Source: CAZHYV01 sp964537055
GTDB taxonomy: Bacteria > Myxococcota_A > Polyangia > Palsa-1104 > JAEUJZ01
Reading direction: 5' to 3'
Assembly: GCA_964537055.1 (NCBI GenBank)
Contig: CAZHYV010000001.1
Span: forward strand, 186,001 to 250,000
DNA length: 64,000 nt
The notes under the pieces: generated by a model
Database searches by the model: none
What the model was told of the DNA's origin: nothing
The model's input: the letters and a program-made list of their open reading frames with translations, nothing else
Position numbers and translations under genes: made by a program
Shown here: in pieces, positions 45,709-55,111 of the stretch
Layout: the number at the start of each line of letters is the position of its first letter
Numbering within the stretch: the first letter of the stretch is position 1

Positions 45709-46161
45709 TTACTGCGAAAAATCCCTCGTTCTTCGATCGTTCTTTTTGGAAGAGGTTTGCCGTTTCTCCTTAAGCCGACGCTGCTTGGCTGCGAAGGACG
45801 GCTTTGTGGGGATCCTTGGCTTTGGGGGCACAAGGGCCTTCAAGATGATTCCTACTAATTTGGTCTTTGCTTCTTCGAGGTTTCTTGATTGATCTCGGGT
45901 CTTTTGGCTCACGATCCGTAATGAACCGTCCTCATGAAGATACCGAGACGCTATCTTTTGCAGACGCTCTTTTACCTCATTGCTAAGGACTTTGGTCTTT
46001 CCAAGCTCGAAGCGTAGCTCTACTTTGGAGGCCACTTTATTGACGTTTTGGCCGCCTGGACCTGAAGCGCGTGTAGCTACAAAGGACAGCTCATGCGCTG
46101 GGATGATCAGATTCTTGTGAACGAGAAGCGGTCGCATCGGTTGGCTCTTCTTTCCGAGCAT
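45709..46161 (-). CDS. arfB: Alternative ribosome-rescue factor / peptidyl-tRNA hydrolase ArfB
   Basis: ArfB releases stalled ribosomes without a stop codon. The GGQ catalytic motif at residues 36-38 lies in SGPGGQNVNKVASKVELRF. A C-terminal Lys/Arg-rich tail (KQRRLKEKRQTSSKKNDRRT) is the part that enters the mRNA channel. At 150 residues it matches the family. The start overlaps the end of the flippase gene by about 70 bases (or 47 if the ATG at 46137 is used). Confidence 0.93.
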   Translation of the reverse strand: MLGKKSQPMRPLLVHKNLIIPAHELSFVATRASGPGGQNVNKVASKVELRFELGKTKVLSNEVKERLQKIASRYLHEDGSLRIVSQKTRDQSRNLEEAKTKLVGIILKALVPPKPRIPTKPSFAAKQRRLKEKRQTSSKKNDRRTRDFSQ

Positions 46162-47755
46162 GCCGTAATTGTAAGACCTCTTTCAAGGAGAATTCTCTGC
46201 TGATGAGAAGAATTACAGTATAGATAATCACGCTAAGAAGGGCACAAAGAATGGTGCCTACCTTACTTCCAAAGAACCCAGGGGTTCCTGGAGCTTTCCA
46301 AAACCAGCCTACAAAGAGGCTCAAAAGAGAAGCCATTCCTACTCGCAGAAGGCTAAGGCCCGAGAACGTGACCCCGACTTGCTTCCAAAGCGCAAAAAGA
46401 AACAAAGAGAGCCCAACGCTCATTCCAATGACCATGCCCTTGGCCGCAGCTTCCAACGTGCCGACACTGCCTGGGATCTCTTGCAAGAAAGACAGCGCAG
46501 GGAGGTTGTTATTGATGCATAAGCATACAGATGCTGCCGTTATAAGAAGTGTGATCAAGGCAAGGAATGCTGTGATGTAGATCCGACCCAGGCTGTTAAG
46601 CACAGTTCCTACCACCGATAGGAGCGAGAATAAAACGTAAGTAATCAGAAGGAACCGAAACGCCATGTCTCCTGTTTCATACCCAGTAGGGTACAAAAGC
46701 CGTAGAGTGGCTTGAGGGCGAACACCAAGGCCTACGACCATGGCCCCAACCACAATAAGCGAATACCTAAGCGTTGCTGAAATATAAGCCTTGGTTCGTT
46801 CTGGGTTCTGCTTCAAACTTGCTTTAGACAGAAGTGGAAAAATTACAAAGGTGGCTGCAATCATAAGCTGGTAGGGTAGGCGGGCTAAGTTTTGAGCAGC
46901 TCCATAAACGCCAATCAGCGAATCGACACCTTCTTTGACAGCTGTAACGGGGATCTGGAGAGCAGAAGAAAAGGCTTGGGTACAGATTCGTTTAAGCAAA
47001 TAGCCGTCGATAAACATGAGCTGATTTAATGCAAATAAATAAAGGAGGAGCCAAGCGATAAATCGAAGCATGCTGAGGACTGATACCTGAGACGGTTCTC
47101 GCGCTTTTTTAGGCCACCCCACCCACCCAATCGAGACCAAAGTAATGATGACAGCTGCTCCAATAAATCCAATCACCGAGGCAAAAACCTGATGGAAGAG
47201 CCAGGCCAGCATAAGCACAAGACCTGTCCTAAGAGTGGAGAAAAGAATATCAAGCCCGGCTTGTTTATGAAACTTCTTCTGACCGTTGGCCGCGCCTACA
47301 AACACTGCGTAAATGCTATAACAAAGAACGATACATGAGGAGAGACGAAGTAAAGGGATCAGGGAAGGATCCTCTTCGAACCGAGCAATGAGCGGAGCTC
47401 CAAGCAAGACAAGCAGGGTGGCTCCGCCTCCTAAGAGAATCTGCATACGCAGGGCAGTGGCCTTGGCATGCTCGACGGCTTGGTCCCCCTGTCTAGAAAA
47501 ATGTGAGACCGCTTGGATGGTTCCAGTAACGATCACGTTATTGATCCCTGAGATCCAATAAAGAAGCAGCGTCCAGCTTCCAAAAAGCTCTCGGCTGCCT
47601 AGGGCCCTGGGCAAGAGCATCTGTAAAGCCAGGCCAGCCCCAAGAAAACAAATCTTTGCGAAGGTAATATATAAGAGGCCCCGCTTTGCCGAGCCTGCAA
47701 CTTCATCTCGAGATTCCACACGCACTACCTTGCCTAAGCTTCCTGTTGAAATCAA
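46091..47755 (-). CDS. Polysaccharide or lipid flippase (MOP/MATE superfamily)
   Basis: The 554 residues form 12-14 hydrophobic helices, starting FAKICFLGAGLALQMLLPRALGS, the opening of Wzx-type oligosaccharide flippases. The pattern ITGTIQAVSHFSRQG near the start is that of the MOP superfamily. The substrate is probably a lipid-linked sugar; MurJ or teichuronate-type roles cannot be excluded. The start is a TTG at 47755 in this call; an alternative start within the first 20 codons is possible. No glycosyltransferases lie nearby, which is unusual for a Wzx. Confidence 0.82.
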   Translation of the reverse strand: MISTGSLGKVVRVESRDEVAGSAKRGLLYITFAKICFLGAGLALQMLLPRALGSRELFGSWTLLLYWISGINNVIVTGTIQAVSHFSRQGDQAVEHAKATALRMQILLGGGATLLVLLGAPLIARFEEDPSLIPLLRLSSCIVLCYSIYAVFVGAANGQKKFHKQAGLDILFSTLRTGLVLMLAWLFHQVFASVIGFIGAAVIITLVSIGWVGWPKKAREPSQVSVLSMLRFIAWLLLYLFALNQLMFIDGYLLKRICTQAFSSALQIPVTAVKEGVDSLIGVYGAAQNLARLPYQLMIAATFVIFPLLSKASLKQNPERTKAYISATLRYSLIVVGAMVVGLGVRPQATLRLLYPTGYETGDMAFRFLLITYVLFSLLSVVGTVLNSLGRIYITAFLALITLLITAASVCLCINNNLPALSFLQEIPGSVGTLEAAAKGMVIGMSVGLSLFLFALWKQVGVTFSGLSLLRVGMASLLSLFVGWFWKAPGTPGFFGSKVGTILCALLSVIIYTVILLISREFSLKEVLQLRHARKEEPTDATASRSQESDHPSA

Positions 47756-47785
47756 GTTTCAAAACATCTATTCTTGGAAGAATCT

Positions 47786-48460
47786 ATGAAACGATCTCTT
47801 TCCTTACTCTTTATCGGGTTTTTCTTAATAATAGACGGTATTCTCAATAGTTCTGCGACTGCTGAAGAAGTTTCTCAGCCCCCAAAGACCATGCAGACCA
47901 TTTCCTCTTCAAACGGGGCTATTCGTGTGCCTCGACTAAACGACGGCTGGAATTGTCAGGATAAGACGGATGAGCAATCTCAAGTAAAGATTTCTGTGGT
48001 GGCTTGTGCCAGAATGTCTGCCCGCGAGTTTCTTGTGGTCTTTGCCGCAGATGATATTCAGAACGACCCTGCTAAGGCGACGCTCGAGGTCCAAGCGAAA
48101 CAGGTACTGGAATTCTTCCAAAAGGACTTTGATAAGGCGAAAATGCAGAAACCCCATCCAATCAACCACCAAGGAGTTTCAGGGATTGAAATTCAAGGCA
48201 CTGCTCTGCATCGCAAGAAGGTGGGAGCAAAGAAAGAGGCTGTCTCTTTACTTGCTCGGGTTTTCGTGAAAGATACCCACGTACTTATTATAGGAGTCAT
48301 AGGCTCTTCCAAACTTGCAAAAAAGCATGATGTAGAGCTCCAAACATTCTTGGCAGGAGCGCAATTTCGTCAGCTTATGTCAACGCCTCCTGAGGAACCA
48401 AAAGTACAAACTATCGAACCCGAGCCTCATTCACCTGAAGCTCAGACCACAAAACCATAA
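47786..48460 (+). CDS. Exported protein of unknown function
   Basis: From the ATG at 47786 (GGAAG five bases upstream) the protein has a signal peptide (about 1-24) and about 225 residues. The middle region (residues 50-185) looks like a compact alpha/beta domain, and the end is a Pro/Glu/Thr-rich tail. No recognised family. It sits between the flippase and add. Confidence 0.6.
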   Translation: MKRSLSLLFIGFFLIIDGILNSSATAEEVSQPPKTMQTISSSNGAIRVPRLNDGWNCQDKTDEQSQVKISVVACARMSAREFLVVFAADDIQNDPAKATLEVQAKQVLEFFQKDFDKAKMQKPHPINHQGVSGIEIQGTALHRKKVGAKKEAVSLLARVFVKDTHVLIIGVIGSSKLAKKHDVELQTFLAGAQFRQLMSTPPEEPKVQTIEPEPHSPEAQTTKP

Positions 48461-48542
48461 ATTGAGAATGCCAGAGACGGGAAGATAGAGGGATTATGAA
48501 TGCCCCCCTCTCCAAAGAACAGAAAAGTAGGAGAATCCTAGC

Positions 48543-49574
48543 CTAAGAGAACTGGGCAAGCTCGGCTTCCACTCTTGCGAGGAGCGCCTTTTTTTGAGGC
48601 TGGGGCAAAAACCCACTTTGGACGCCATTCCGGATGAGTTGTTTTAGCTCATCAAGCGAAAACCCAAATTGCTTGTGACATAGCCAAAGCTCCTGAGTGA
48701 TAGTGGTGTTGGTCACAAGACGGTTGTCTGTATTAATGGTAACCACCAACCCTTTTCGATAGTAATCATACAAAGGATGCTTTGCAAGCGAGGGAATGGC
48801 CTTGGTTTGTACGTTGGAGGAAGGGCAGATTTCTAACGGAATTTGATGATCACGGATGTAATCGACCAAGCCAGGGTCTTCGTAGATTCGTGTGCCATGC
48901 CCGATTCGGTGAGCATGTCCCGCAAAAAGGGCATTCACGACCGAACTGGCTCCATCCGCTTCTCCAGCATGAATCGTGCAAGAGAGATAGTTTTTGTGAA
49001 TAAGGTCTAGAGCTTCCTGGTGCTCCATGGGCGGATGGCCTAGTTCTGCCCCAGCAAGATCAAAGGCGACCACGCCCTTGTGTTTGTATTCTACACAAAG
49101 TTTCGCCGTTTCTAGGGAGCTTTCCTTGGAAAAGGAGCGAATCCCACATAAAATCACTCCGCTTTGAATGCCAAAATCATCCTCTGCCTGTTTAAGCCCT
49201 CGGAGGACCGCCTCAACAATCGTGCTTAGGGAAAGGCCCTTTTGCGTGTGAAGTACAGGAGCATACCTCACTTCAAAGTACCGAACATTTTCCTTGGCGC
49301 AATCCTCAGCAAGTTCGTAGGCGACACGAAAAAGCGCTTCCTCTGTTTGTAAAACAGAGAGGGTCGTATCAAAGGCCCGTAGGTATTCGACCAGAGAAGC
49401 GCACTCTGGTCCTGCATACACATAGGGGAGAAGTCCTTCCTCGGTAGAAGCAGGGAGTGTTACCTGTTGCTGCTTGGCTAAGTCCAAGATGGTGGTAAGC
49501 CGTAGTGAGCCATCCAAATGGCAATGCAGATCTGTTTTGGGAAGAGCATGAATTAGCTCAGGTGTAATTTTCAT
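48543..49574 (-). CDS. add: Adenosine deaminase
   Basis: The enzyme converts adenosine to inosine with zinc. H17 and H19 in DLHCHLDGSLR bind the metal; HAGEADGAS and HRIGHGTRIYEDP provide the other His and Glu residues; the final Asp is in NTDNRLV. At 343 residues it has normal length. With purA in this window it suggests purine interconversion. It lies about 190 bases after gshB. Confidence 0.95.
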   Translation of the reverse strand: MKITPELIHALPKTDLHCHLDGSLRLTTILDLAKQQQVTLPASTEEGLLPYVYAGPECASLVEYLRAFDTTLSVLQTEEALFRVAYELAEDCAKENVRYFEVRYAPVLHTQKGLSLSTIVEAVLRGLKQAEDDFGIQSGVILCGIRSFSKESSLETAKLCVEYKHKGVVAFDLAGAELGHPPMEHQEALDLIHKNYLSCTIHAGEADGASSVVNALFAGHAHRIGHGTRIYEDPGLVDYIRDHQIPLEICPSSNVQTKAIPSLAKHPLYDYYRKGLVVTINTDNRLVTNTTITQELWLCHKQFGFSLDELKQLIRNGVQSGFLPQPQKKALLARVEAELAQFS

Positions 49575-49766
49575 GCAGGCATGATTGCAGAATTTGGCTG
49601 ATTCGTAAAGCGTTGAGTATGAGGATACGAGGTGCTAGAAATAAATCAAAAGGGCCGCAATAAGGCAAAGAAACTCCCTAAAATGAGAGGGAAGAAGCTC
49701 CCCGCTTGGGAGATGCTGCCTCCTTTGCAAGGATAAGGGTCTCTCTGACTCACTAAAAATTATTGC

Positions 49767-50720
49767 TTATACTCCTGCTTCGATGGAACGCTCGAGGAAA
49801 TCAACAATAGGATGCTCTAGCTGTGTATGCTCAAGGCGATTGATCTCTTGAATGGTTGTGGGAGAGGTTACATTAACTTCGGTCAGATAACCTCCAATTA
49901 CATCAATTCCGACAAAGTACAGCCCATCCTCTAACAAACGAGGGGCAATGGTTTCACAAATCTCGTAGTCGCGAGGCGTAAGTTCGGTCTTTTGAGGTTT
50001 GCCGCCCGCATGGAGATTGCTTCTGGTATCATAACCTTGAGGAACCCGGAGCAAGGCTCCAATGGGACGTCCCTGAAGCAGAATAATCCGCTTGTCTCCT
50101 TGACGTCCCTCGGGAAGATACTTCTGTGCCATCACCCAGCGGGTTTCATGATAGGTGCTTATTTCCAAAAGGGAGTTTGTATTTGGATCATCCGCGCGTA
50201 CGTAGAAAACGCCCTGTCCCCCAAATCCATCGAGAGGCTTTACCATCATCTGTCCTCCTTGCGTATGCATAAATGCTCTCAGCTCAGCGAGTTGACGGGT
50301 AACAATCGTAGGGGCAATCAGATCGGGAAAGTGGAAAATGTATAATTTTTCATTGGCTTCGCGGAGGCCACGTGGGTCGTTAAACAAAAATGTACGACCC
50401 CGGGCATGCTCGAGGATGAGGGTGGCGTAAAGATAAGCCTGATCAAAGGGAGGATCTTTGCGCATGAGGACTGATTGAAAAGAATCCACCTGAAAGAGCC
50501 GAGTTCCTTCGGTAAGAACAAGCGCTGGTTTGTGGGCCGTGCTTACTGAAGAAACAGGGGTGGCAAGGACCATCGGTGTACTGCCCTGTAAGGAGAGGTC
50601 ATGAAGCTGACATACCCATGCCTCATGACCCCGTGCCAGCATCTCTTGAATAATGACAATACTTGTATCCGTCTTAGGATTTAAACTTTCGGGCGGATCA
50701 ATGATAATGAGAAAACGCAT
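49767..50720 (-). CDS. gshB: Glutathione synthetase
   Basis: GshB adds glycine to gamma-glutamylcysteine with ATP. The N-terminal FLIIIDPPESLNPKTDTS and the ATP-grasp segment MVKPLDGFGGQGVFYV are clear. Residues 305-317 end with the usual short helix. At 317 residues it is full length. gshA is not in the window. It is followed by add and preceded by two HAD genes, all on the minus strand. Confidence 0.95.
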   Translation of the reverse strand: MRFLIIIDPPESLNPKTDTSIVIIQEMLARGHEAWVCQLHDLSLQGSTPMVLATPVSSVSTAHKPALVLTEGTRLFQVDSFQSVLMRKDPPFDQAYLYATLILEHARGRTFLFNDPRGLREANEKLYIFHFPDLIAPTIVTRQLAELRAFMHTQGGQMMVKPLDGFGGQGVFYVRADDPNTNSLLEISTYHETRWVMAQKYLPEGRQGDKRIILLQGRPIGALLRVPQGYDTRSNLHAGGKPQKTELTPRDYEICETIAPRLLEDGLYFVGIDVIGGYLTEVNVTSPTTIQEINRLEHTQLEHPIVDFLERSIEAGV

Positions 50721-50792
50721 GATGACAACATAAACGAACTAGGCAAAGGTCTCAATGAAAATGAAAGAGATTGGTTTGATAAAAGAAATCTC

Positions 50793-51569
50793 TTACGGTA
50801 GGATAAAATTACGGATGGAAGGGATGTGAGAGGATACAAGAATCCCCCTCCCTGAATCATTGGTAAGTAAATGAACCGCCTGAGCAAACGGGAACGCATT
50901 TGCATAGCTGTTGATATGGGTGGGCTCATTATCAAAGGCAGCAATCACCTCACCCAATCGGCGAAGACGAGCGTACGCTTCTTCTTTCCAGGCATCATCA
51001 TCCATCTCGAGGGTAGGTTTTGCTAAAATATGAACTTGGTGCTCATCGGGGGTGGGCATGCCATAACGCTCCATGCAAGAAATCGTTCCCTCGACCATAC
51101 CAACATGTCTTCCTGTCGAGTAGGCAATTTGTACCCCTGTTTTGCGGAGCGTGTTCAAATAATCGACAGCACCTTCGATGGGCTCGTCCTCACGGCAGTA
51201 CTCGCTTGTATAGAATCGCTCCGCCCAGAATTGATAGGCATCCTTTTCCAAGTCCTTTGCCAACTTAGGATCGATTCCAGACTGAACCATGGACACATAC
51301 ATAGACCATCCGTTGATATACTCAGGTTTTGTATGCAGAAGCGGGGTGAGCCCACGAACGTGCCCGTACTCTTTCAAAATGTGCACCCACCTCGGATAGT
51401 TCGTAAAGATGGTTGCATCTAAATCGAAAACGACGACCCCCAATGTACCAAACTTTTGTGCGCGCTTAAGAACCTCTTGCAAAACTTGGGGAGACGTCGC
51501 ACGGATTGTAAGGGGCCGAGGGATTGGAGGAGGAACAAAGGTTTGTGAAGGCGTTGCTGATTTACTCAT
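50793..51569 (-). CDS. HAD superfamily hydrolase, paralogue of the next gene
   Basis: Motif I is VVFDLDATIF, with the two Asp of HAD phosphatases; motif II is IAYSTGRHVG; the motif-IV-like acidic AAFDNEPTHIN is present. The substrate is unknown. About 258 residues. It is clearly related to the gene upstream: both end in a Ser-Gly-Arg-Gly-Ile...Pro-Ser-Ile-Arg-Asn-Phe pattern. Both lie next to gshB, which may hint at a shared metabolic task, but this is weak. Confidence 0.85.
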   Translation of the reverse strand: MSKSATPSQTFVPPPIPRPLTIRATSPQVLQEVLKRAQKFGTLGVVVFDLDATIFTNYPRWVHILKEYGHVRGLTPLLHTKPEYINGWSMYVSMVQSGIDPKLAKDLEKDAYQFWAERFYTSEYCREDEPIEGAVDYLNTLRKTGVQIAYSTGRHVGMVEGTISCMERYGMPTPDEHQVHILAKPTLEMDDDAWKEEAYARLRRLGEVIAAFDNEPTHINSYANAFPFAQAVHLLTNDSGRGILVSSHIPSIRNFILP

Positions 51570-51590
51570 AAATATCTAATGTTGTTATCC

Positions 51591-52376
51591 TTAGTAAAAA
51601 AAGTTACGGATCGAAGGAATGCTCGGGTGCACAGGAATTCCTCGTCCTGACTCCTCTGTAAGAAGATGAACCGCTAGCGCTTCTGGGAACTTTTCATGGT
51701 ACCCATTAATATGAAGGGGCTCGTTATCAAAGGCAGCAAGCACGTTCACGGCATGCTCTTCTAACTTTTGATAGAAAAAGAGTTTACTTTCGTCGTCCGT
51801 CATAAAAAAAGTTGGCTTCATCAGGAGGAAGGTCTGCTTCTCATCTGGGACTGGAAATCCATCCCGCTGTAAGGACTGGAGGGTGCCTTGACCCATTTCT
51901 GCCTCGGGCCTGCCTGTGCAATAGAAGATCTGCACATCTGTTTGCTTGATAGTACAAAGGTAATCAATAGCCCCTGGTAACGGCCTATCCTCGAGGCAAT
52001 ATTCATTCGTAAGAAAACGCTCGAACCAAAAACTTCGTGCAGTATGCTCAAGTTCTTCGGCGGTTGATTGAGGAAGACCACAGTTTACCATCGAACGAAG
52101 GAGAGACCTATCACGAATGTGTTCAGGACCACATTGTAAAAGCACAGGAAGGTGATAATGCTTTCCAAATTCGCGGATAATCCGTGCCTCCCGGGGGCGG
52201 TTATCATAGATGGTAGAGTCAATATCGAAGATAACCGCTCCTTTGGAGCCAAATTCCTGAGCTTTTTTGAGAATCTCCGCTAACACTTCGGGCCTGGTCT
52301 CTCTTTGTACGACAGGTTCAGGATAAAGGAGATAAGAGTAATAGTTGGAAATATCTGGATCGCTAACTTGGTTCAC
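51591..52376 (-). CDS. HAD superfamily hydrolase, tandem paralogue
   Basis: Motif I is VIFDIDSTIYDNRP, motif II is FYCTGRPEAEM, and AAFDNEPLHINGYH contains the later acidic site. About 261 residues. The protein aligns along its whole length with the downstream gene, so the pair arose by tandem duplication. The gap between the two is only 21 bases. It is the first gene of this minus-strand group, divergent from the secreted protein gene. Confidence 0.85.
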   Translation of the reverse strand: MNQVSDPDISNYYSYLLYPEPVVQRETRPEVLAEILKKAQEFGSKGAVIFDIDSTIYDNRPREARIIREFGKHYHLPVLLQCGPEHIRDRSLLRSMVNCGLPQSTAEELEHTARSFWFERFLTNEYCLEDRPLPGAIDYLCTIKQTDVQIFYCTGRPEAEMGQGTLQSLQRDGFPVPDEKQTFLLMKPTFFMTDDESKLFFYQKLEEHAVNVLAAFDNEPLHINGYHEKFPEALAVHLLTEESGRGIPVHPSIPSIRNFFY

Positions 52377-52626
52377 ACGCGTATCCTAGCGGGCTTATAT
52401 AAAAATGTCGAGCCGGAATAGATTGAAAAGATGTAAGAGGGGGTGGGAAGGAACGGATCTTTGAATAAAAATAAAAGGTTCAATGCATTTTTCTTAAGAT
52501 GCTCAAGGTAGGTCTACCCCAGCTCTAGGTCGCATCCTAAGCGAGATGTGGGTGGGTTACCGGTTGTTCTGGCTTCGTCAACGACGTATAAATAGCTTTT
52601 TTTAAAAGTCGTGCTAGGATGTGCGC

Positions 52627-53748
52627 ATGAACAGCTTTGTGTACATGCCTTATCTGCGAATAAAAATTTTAATTTTCTTTGGAATGATCTATCTTTTCAC
52701 AAGCTCTGCTTACGGTGAGTCGAAGGAACCTCAAAATCACCCAACCATAGCTAAAACCCCCCCTTCGGCAGATCCTCCTTTAGATTCCAAAACAGCATCG
52801 GAATTTTCTTTAGAAGAGGTCATCCCTGACCCCAAACCTACAAATCTTGCGAGAAATAATCATTACCTTGTTTCTAACGAGAATCACCACCATCAATTTT
52901 ATCAATCTCTGCTAGATCAAAAGGGCGGAATTTATCTAGGGGTGGGAGGGGAGCAAAATTATCTTCTTGCAGGCTGGGCTCAGGCGGACATCATCATCCT
53001 TATGGACTTTGATCAGATGGTTGTAGATCTGCACAAGCTCTATCGGATGATGTTTTTGAAAGCAGGGAGCCCAAAGGAATTTCTAGCTTTTTTTAGTGAC
53101 ACTCCACGAATGAGAAAACAGATAGAATCTTGGATCTTAGAATGGTATGGGGTTCGTAATGATCAAGTGGATGGCCATGCAAAGAATCTCTGTACCGAGA
53201 TATGCAAAGCAGTAACGAAGGTATACCGGGTTTCTCTAGGACATCGTCTTATTCCCAGAAGGCTGGCTTGGATACAAAAGCAGTACCGGCGTCTAGCAAT
53301 TCCTACCTTTCTTACCGATCAGGCTCAGTACCTGCATATCAAAGAACTCTTTCAAAAAAACCAAGTATTTATGGTGCGAGGAGACCTAAGTAAAGATATG
53401 CTTGCCAAAGTTGCTGAAAAACTCAAAAACTCCTCAAAAACGATAAGGCTCCTCTATCTCTCAAATGCAGAAAGATATTTCTTGTACGATCCTAGTTTTA
53501 GAAAAAATATGAAAATGATACCTTTCGATACAAATGCATTGATTTTGCGCACCTGGGCGCTTCGGGATCAGGGCAACCGTTACGCATACTTTATACAGAA
53601 AGCAACACACTTTCTTGGTTGGCTGGGACAGAACGAAGTAACAAATGTCCGCCCGATTTTGAGGACCTACCTTCGTGGGATTCGTTCGGGGAAGTTTGGT
53701 GCCTTCCCATACAATTTATTTTCTATTGATCAGTTACCCAAGCCCTAG
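52627..53748 (+). CDS. Exported protein resembling the LIC_10091 family (SAM-methyltransferase-like fold)
   Basis: The protein of 373 residues has a signal segment (about 1-26), then a charged Pro-rich linker. The motif GVGGEQNYLLAGWA, followed by MDFDQMVVDLH, resembles the glycine-rich loop and acidic residue of the LIC_10091-type proteins, and LYLSNAERYFLYD with the following FDTNALILRTW supports it. That family has a methyltransferase-like fold of unproven activity; I am moderately sure. The export signal makes a methyltransferase function odd. It starts alone, about 125 bases before the isc promoter. Confidence 0.65.
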   Translation: MNSFVYMPYLRIKILIFFGMIYLFTSSAYGESKEPQNHPTIAKTPPSADPPLDSKTASEFSLEEVIPDPKPTNLARNNHYLVSNENHHHQFYQSLLDQKGGIYLGVGGEQNYLLAGWAQADIIILMDFDQMVVDLHKLYRMMFLKAGSPKEFLAFFSDTPRMRKQIESWILEWYGVRNDQVDGHAKNLCTEICKAVTKVYRVSLGHRLIPRRLAWIQKQYRRLAIPTFLTDQAQYLHIKELFQKNQVFMVRGDLSKDMLAKVAEKLKNSSKTIRLLYLSNAERYFLYDPSFRKNMKMIPFDTNALILRTWALRDQGNRYAYFIQKATHFLGWLGQNEVTNVRPILRTYLRGIRSGKFGAFPYNLFSIDQLPKP

Positions 53749-53791
53749 ATTCTTTGATCGTAAGGTTTAAGTCTTTGGCAAAAGAATCGTA

Positions 53792-53820
53792 TTGACATCA
53801 GACGAGGCAAGGTCTAATTT
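53792..53820 (+). promoter_or_regulatory. sigma70-type promoter of the isc operon
   Basis: TTGACA (53792-53797) and TAATTT (53815-53820) are 17 bases apart, with a perfect -35 element. Transcription should start near 53827, just before the inverted repeat. Confidence 0.6.
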
Positions 53821-53832
53821 AAGGTTAAATGT

Positions 53833-53856
53833 AACCCTTACGTAAGCGTTAGGGTT
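53833..53856. promoter_or_regulatory. Inverted repeat in the isc leader, possible operator
   Basis: AACCCTTACG (53833-53842) and CGTTAGGGTT (53847-53856) are complementary except for one base, around TAAG. The site lies between the promoter and the iscS start. Its right half is repeated in the promoter of the facing ferritin-like gene. Confidence 0.5.
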
Positions 53857-53872
53857 GAAGGTGTATTGAGGA

Positions 53873-55093
53873 ATGACATTGAAGTTACCGATTTTTATGG
53901 ACAATCATTCGACCTCGCCCTTGGATCCAAGGGTTTTGGATGCAATGATGCCCTACTTAACAACAAATTTTGGGAACGCAGCCAGCCGGAATCATAGCTT
54001 TGGGTGGGATGCAGAAGAAGCTGCGGACCAGGCACGTGATCAGATTGCCTCTTTGATGGGGGCAACGGGAAAAGAGATTATTTTTACCTCTGGGGCGACA
54101 GAGTCAAACAATTTAGCCATCAAAGGGGCAGCTGAGTTTTATAAAGATAGGGGAAACCACATTATTACCTCCCAGATCGAGCATAAAGCTGTGCTTGATA
54201 CTTGCAAAAGGCTAGAAAAATTAGGTTATAGCGTAACATACCTTCCGGTCGAGTCTGATGGTCTTGTTTCGCCAGAACGTGTGCGGGACGCAATCACAGA
54301 CCAAACCATTTTGGTTTCGATCATGCTTGCCAACAATGAAATTGGTACCATTAATGATCTAAAATCTATCGGTGCTCTTGTCAAAGAAAAGGGTGTGCTT
54401 TTTCATACCGATGCTGTGCAAGGCTATGGGAAGATTCCCTTTTCCGTAGATGATGTGGGAGCAGACCTAGTCTCAATCACTGCGCATAAGGTGTACGGCC
54501 CCAAAGGGGTAGGCGCTCTGTATATCCGTAGAAGGCCTCGCGTTCGGTTGGTTGCGCAGATTGATGGGGGGGGTCATGAACGGGGGATGCGTTCTGGAAC
54601 GATTAACGTCCCTGGGGTTGTAGGATTTGGGAAAGCTGCAGAGATTGCAAAGAAGGAAATGAAAGAGGAAGGGGCTCGGGTTCTTGCTTTGCGAGAGCAT
54701 CTACGGCAACGGCTGATGAGCGAACTGGCGGAAGTCTATGTGAATGGCTCGCTTCTTCACCGGCTGCCGGGCAATCTGAACGTTAGTTTTGCCTATGTCG
54801 AGGGGGAGGGGCTTATGATGGCGCTGAAGGATGTAGCTGTATCCTCCGGGTCTGCTTGCACCTCTGCTTCGTTAGAGCCTTCGTATGTACTAAGAGCATT
54901 AGGCATTGGAGAAGAACTGGCCCATACTTCGATCCGCTTTGGGTTAGGAAGGTTTACCACCAAGGAAGAGGTTGATTATGTGGCCGATCTGATGGTTCAG
55001 AAAGTCAACCGGTTGCGAGAGTTATCGCCTCTTTGGGAAATGAAACAAGAGGGAATTGATCTAAAGACAATCGAATGGGCTGCGGCCCATTAA
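53873..55093 (+). CDS. iscS: Cysteine desulfurase IscS
   Basis: IscS takes sulfur from cysteine for Fe-S cluster assembly. PLP-binding K206 is in SITAHKVYGPKG and the persulfide C329 is in SGSACTSAS, numbered from the ATG at 53873. That ATG follows GAGGA with no spacing, whereas a TTG at 53879 lies six bases after GAGGA and gives the IscS-like start KLPIFMD; the TTG may be the true start. Length about 404-406. It leads an operon with iscU, hscB, hscA and fdx. No iscR precedes it. Confidence 0.96.
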   Translation: MTLKLPIFMDNHSTSPLDPRVLDAMMPYLTTNFGNAASRNHSFGWDAEEAADQARDQIASLMGATGKEIIFTSGATESNNLAIKGAAEFYKDRGNHIITSQIEHKAVLDTCKRLEKLGYSVTYLPVESDGLVSPERVRDAITDQTILVSIMLANNEIGTINDLKSIGALVKEKGVLFHTDAVQGYGKIPFSVDDVGADLVSITAHKVYGPKGVGALYIRRRPRVRLVAQIDGGGHERGMRSGTINVPGVVGFGKAAEIAKKEMKEEGARVLALREHLRQRLMSELAEVYVNGSLLHRLPGNLNVSFAYVEGEGLMMALKDVAVSSGSACTSASLEPSYVLRALGIGEELAHTSIRFGLGRFTTKEEVDYVADLMVQKVNRLRELSPLWEMKQEGIDLKTIEWAAAH

Positions 55094-55111
55094 ACATGAG
55101 GAGTTCGTTTT

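Noticed and set aside
48487..48511. AGAGGG/CCCTCT stem between the exported protein gene and add
   Set aside because: Six base pairs, a 13-base loop and no T-run; too weak to call a terminator.
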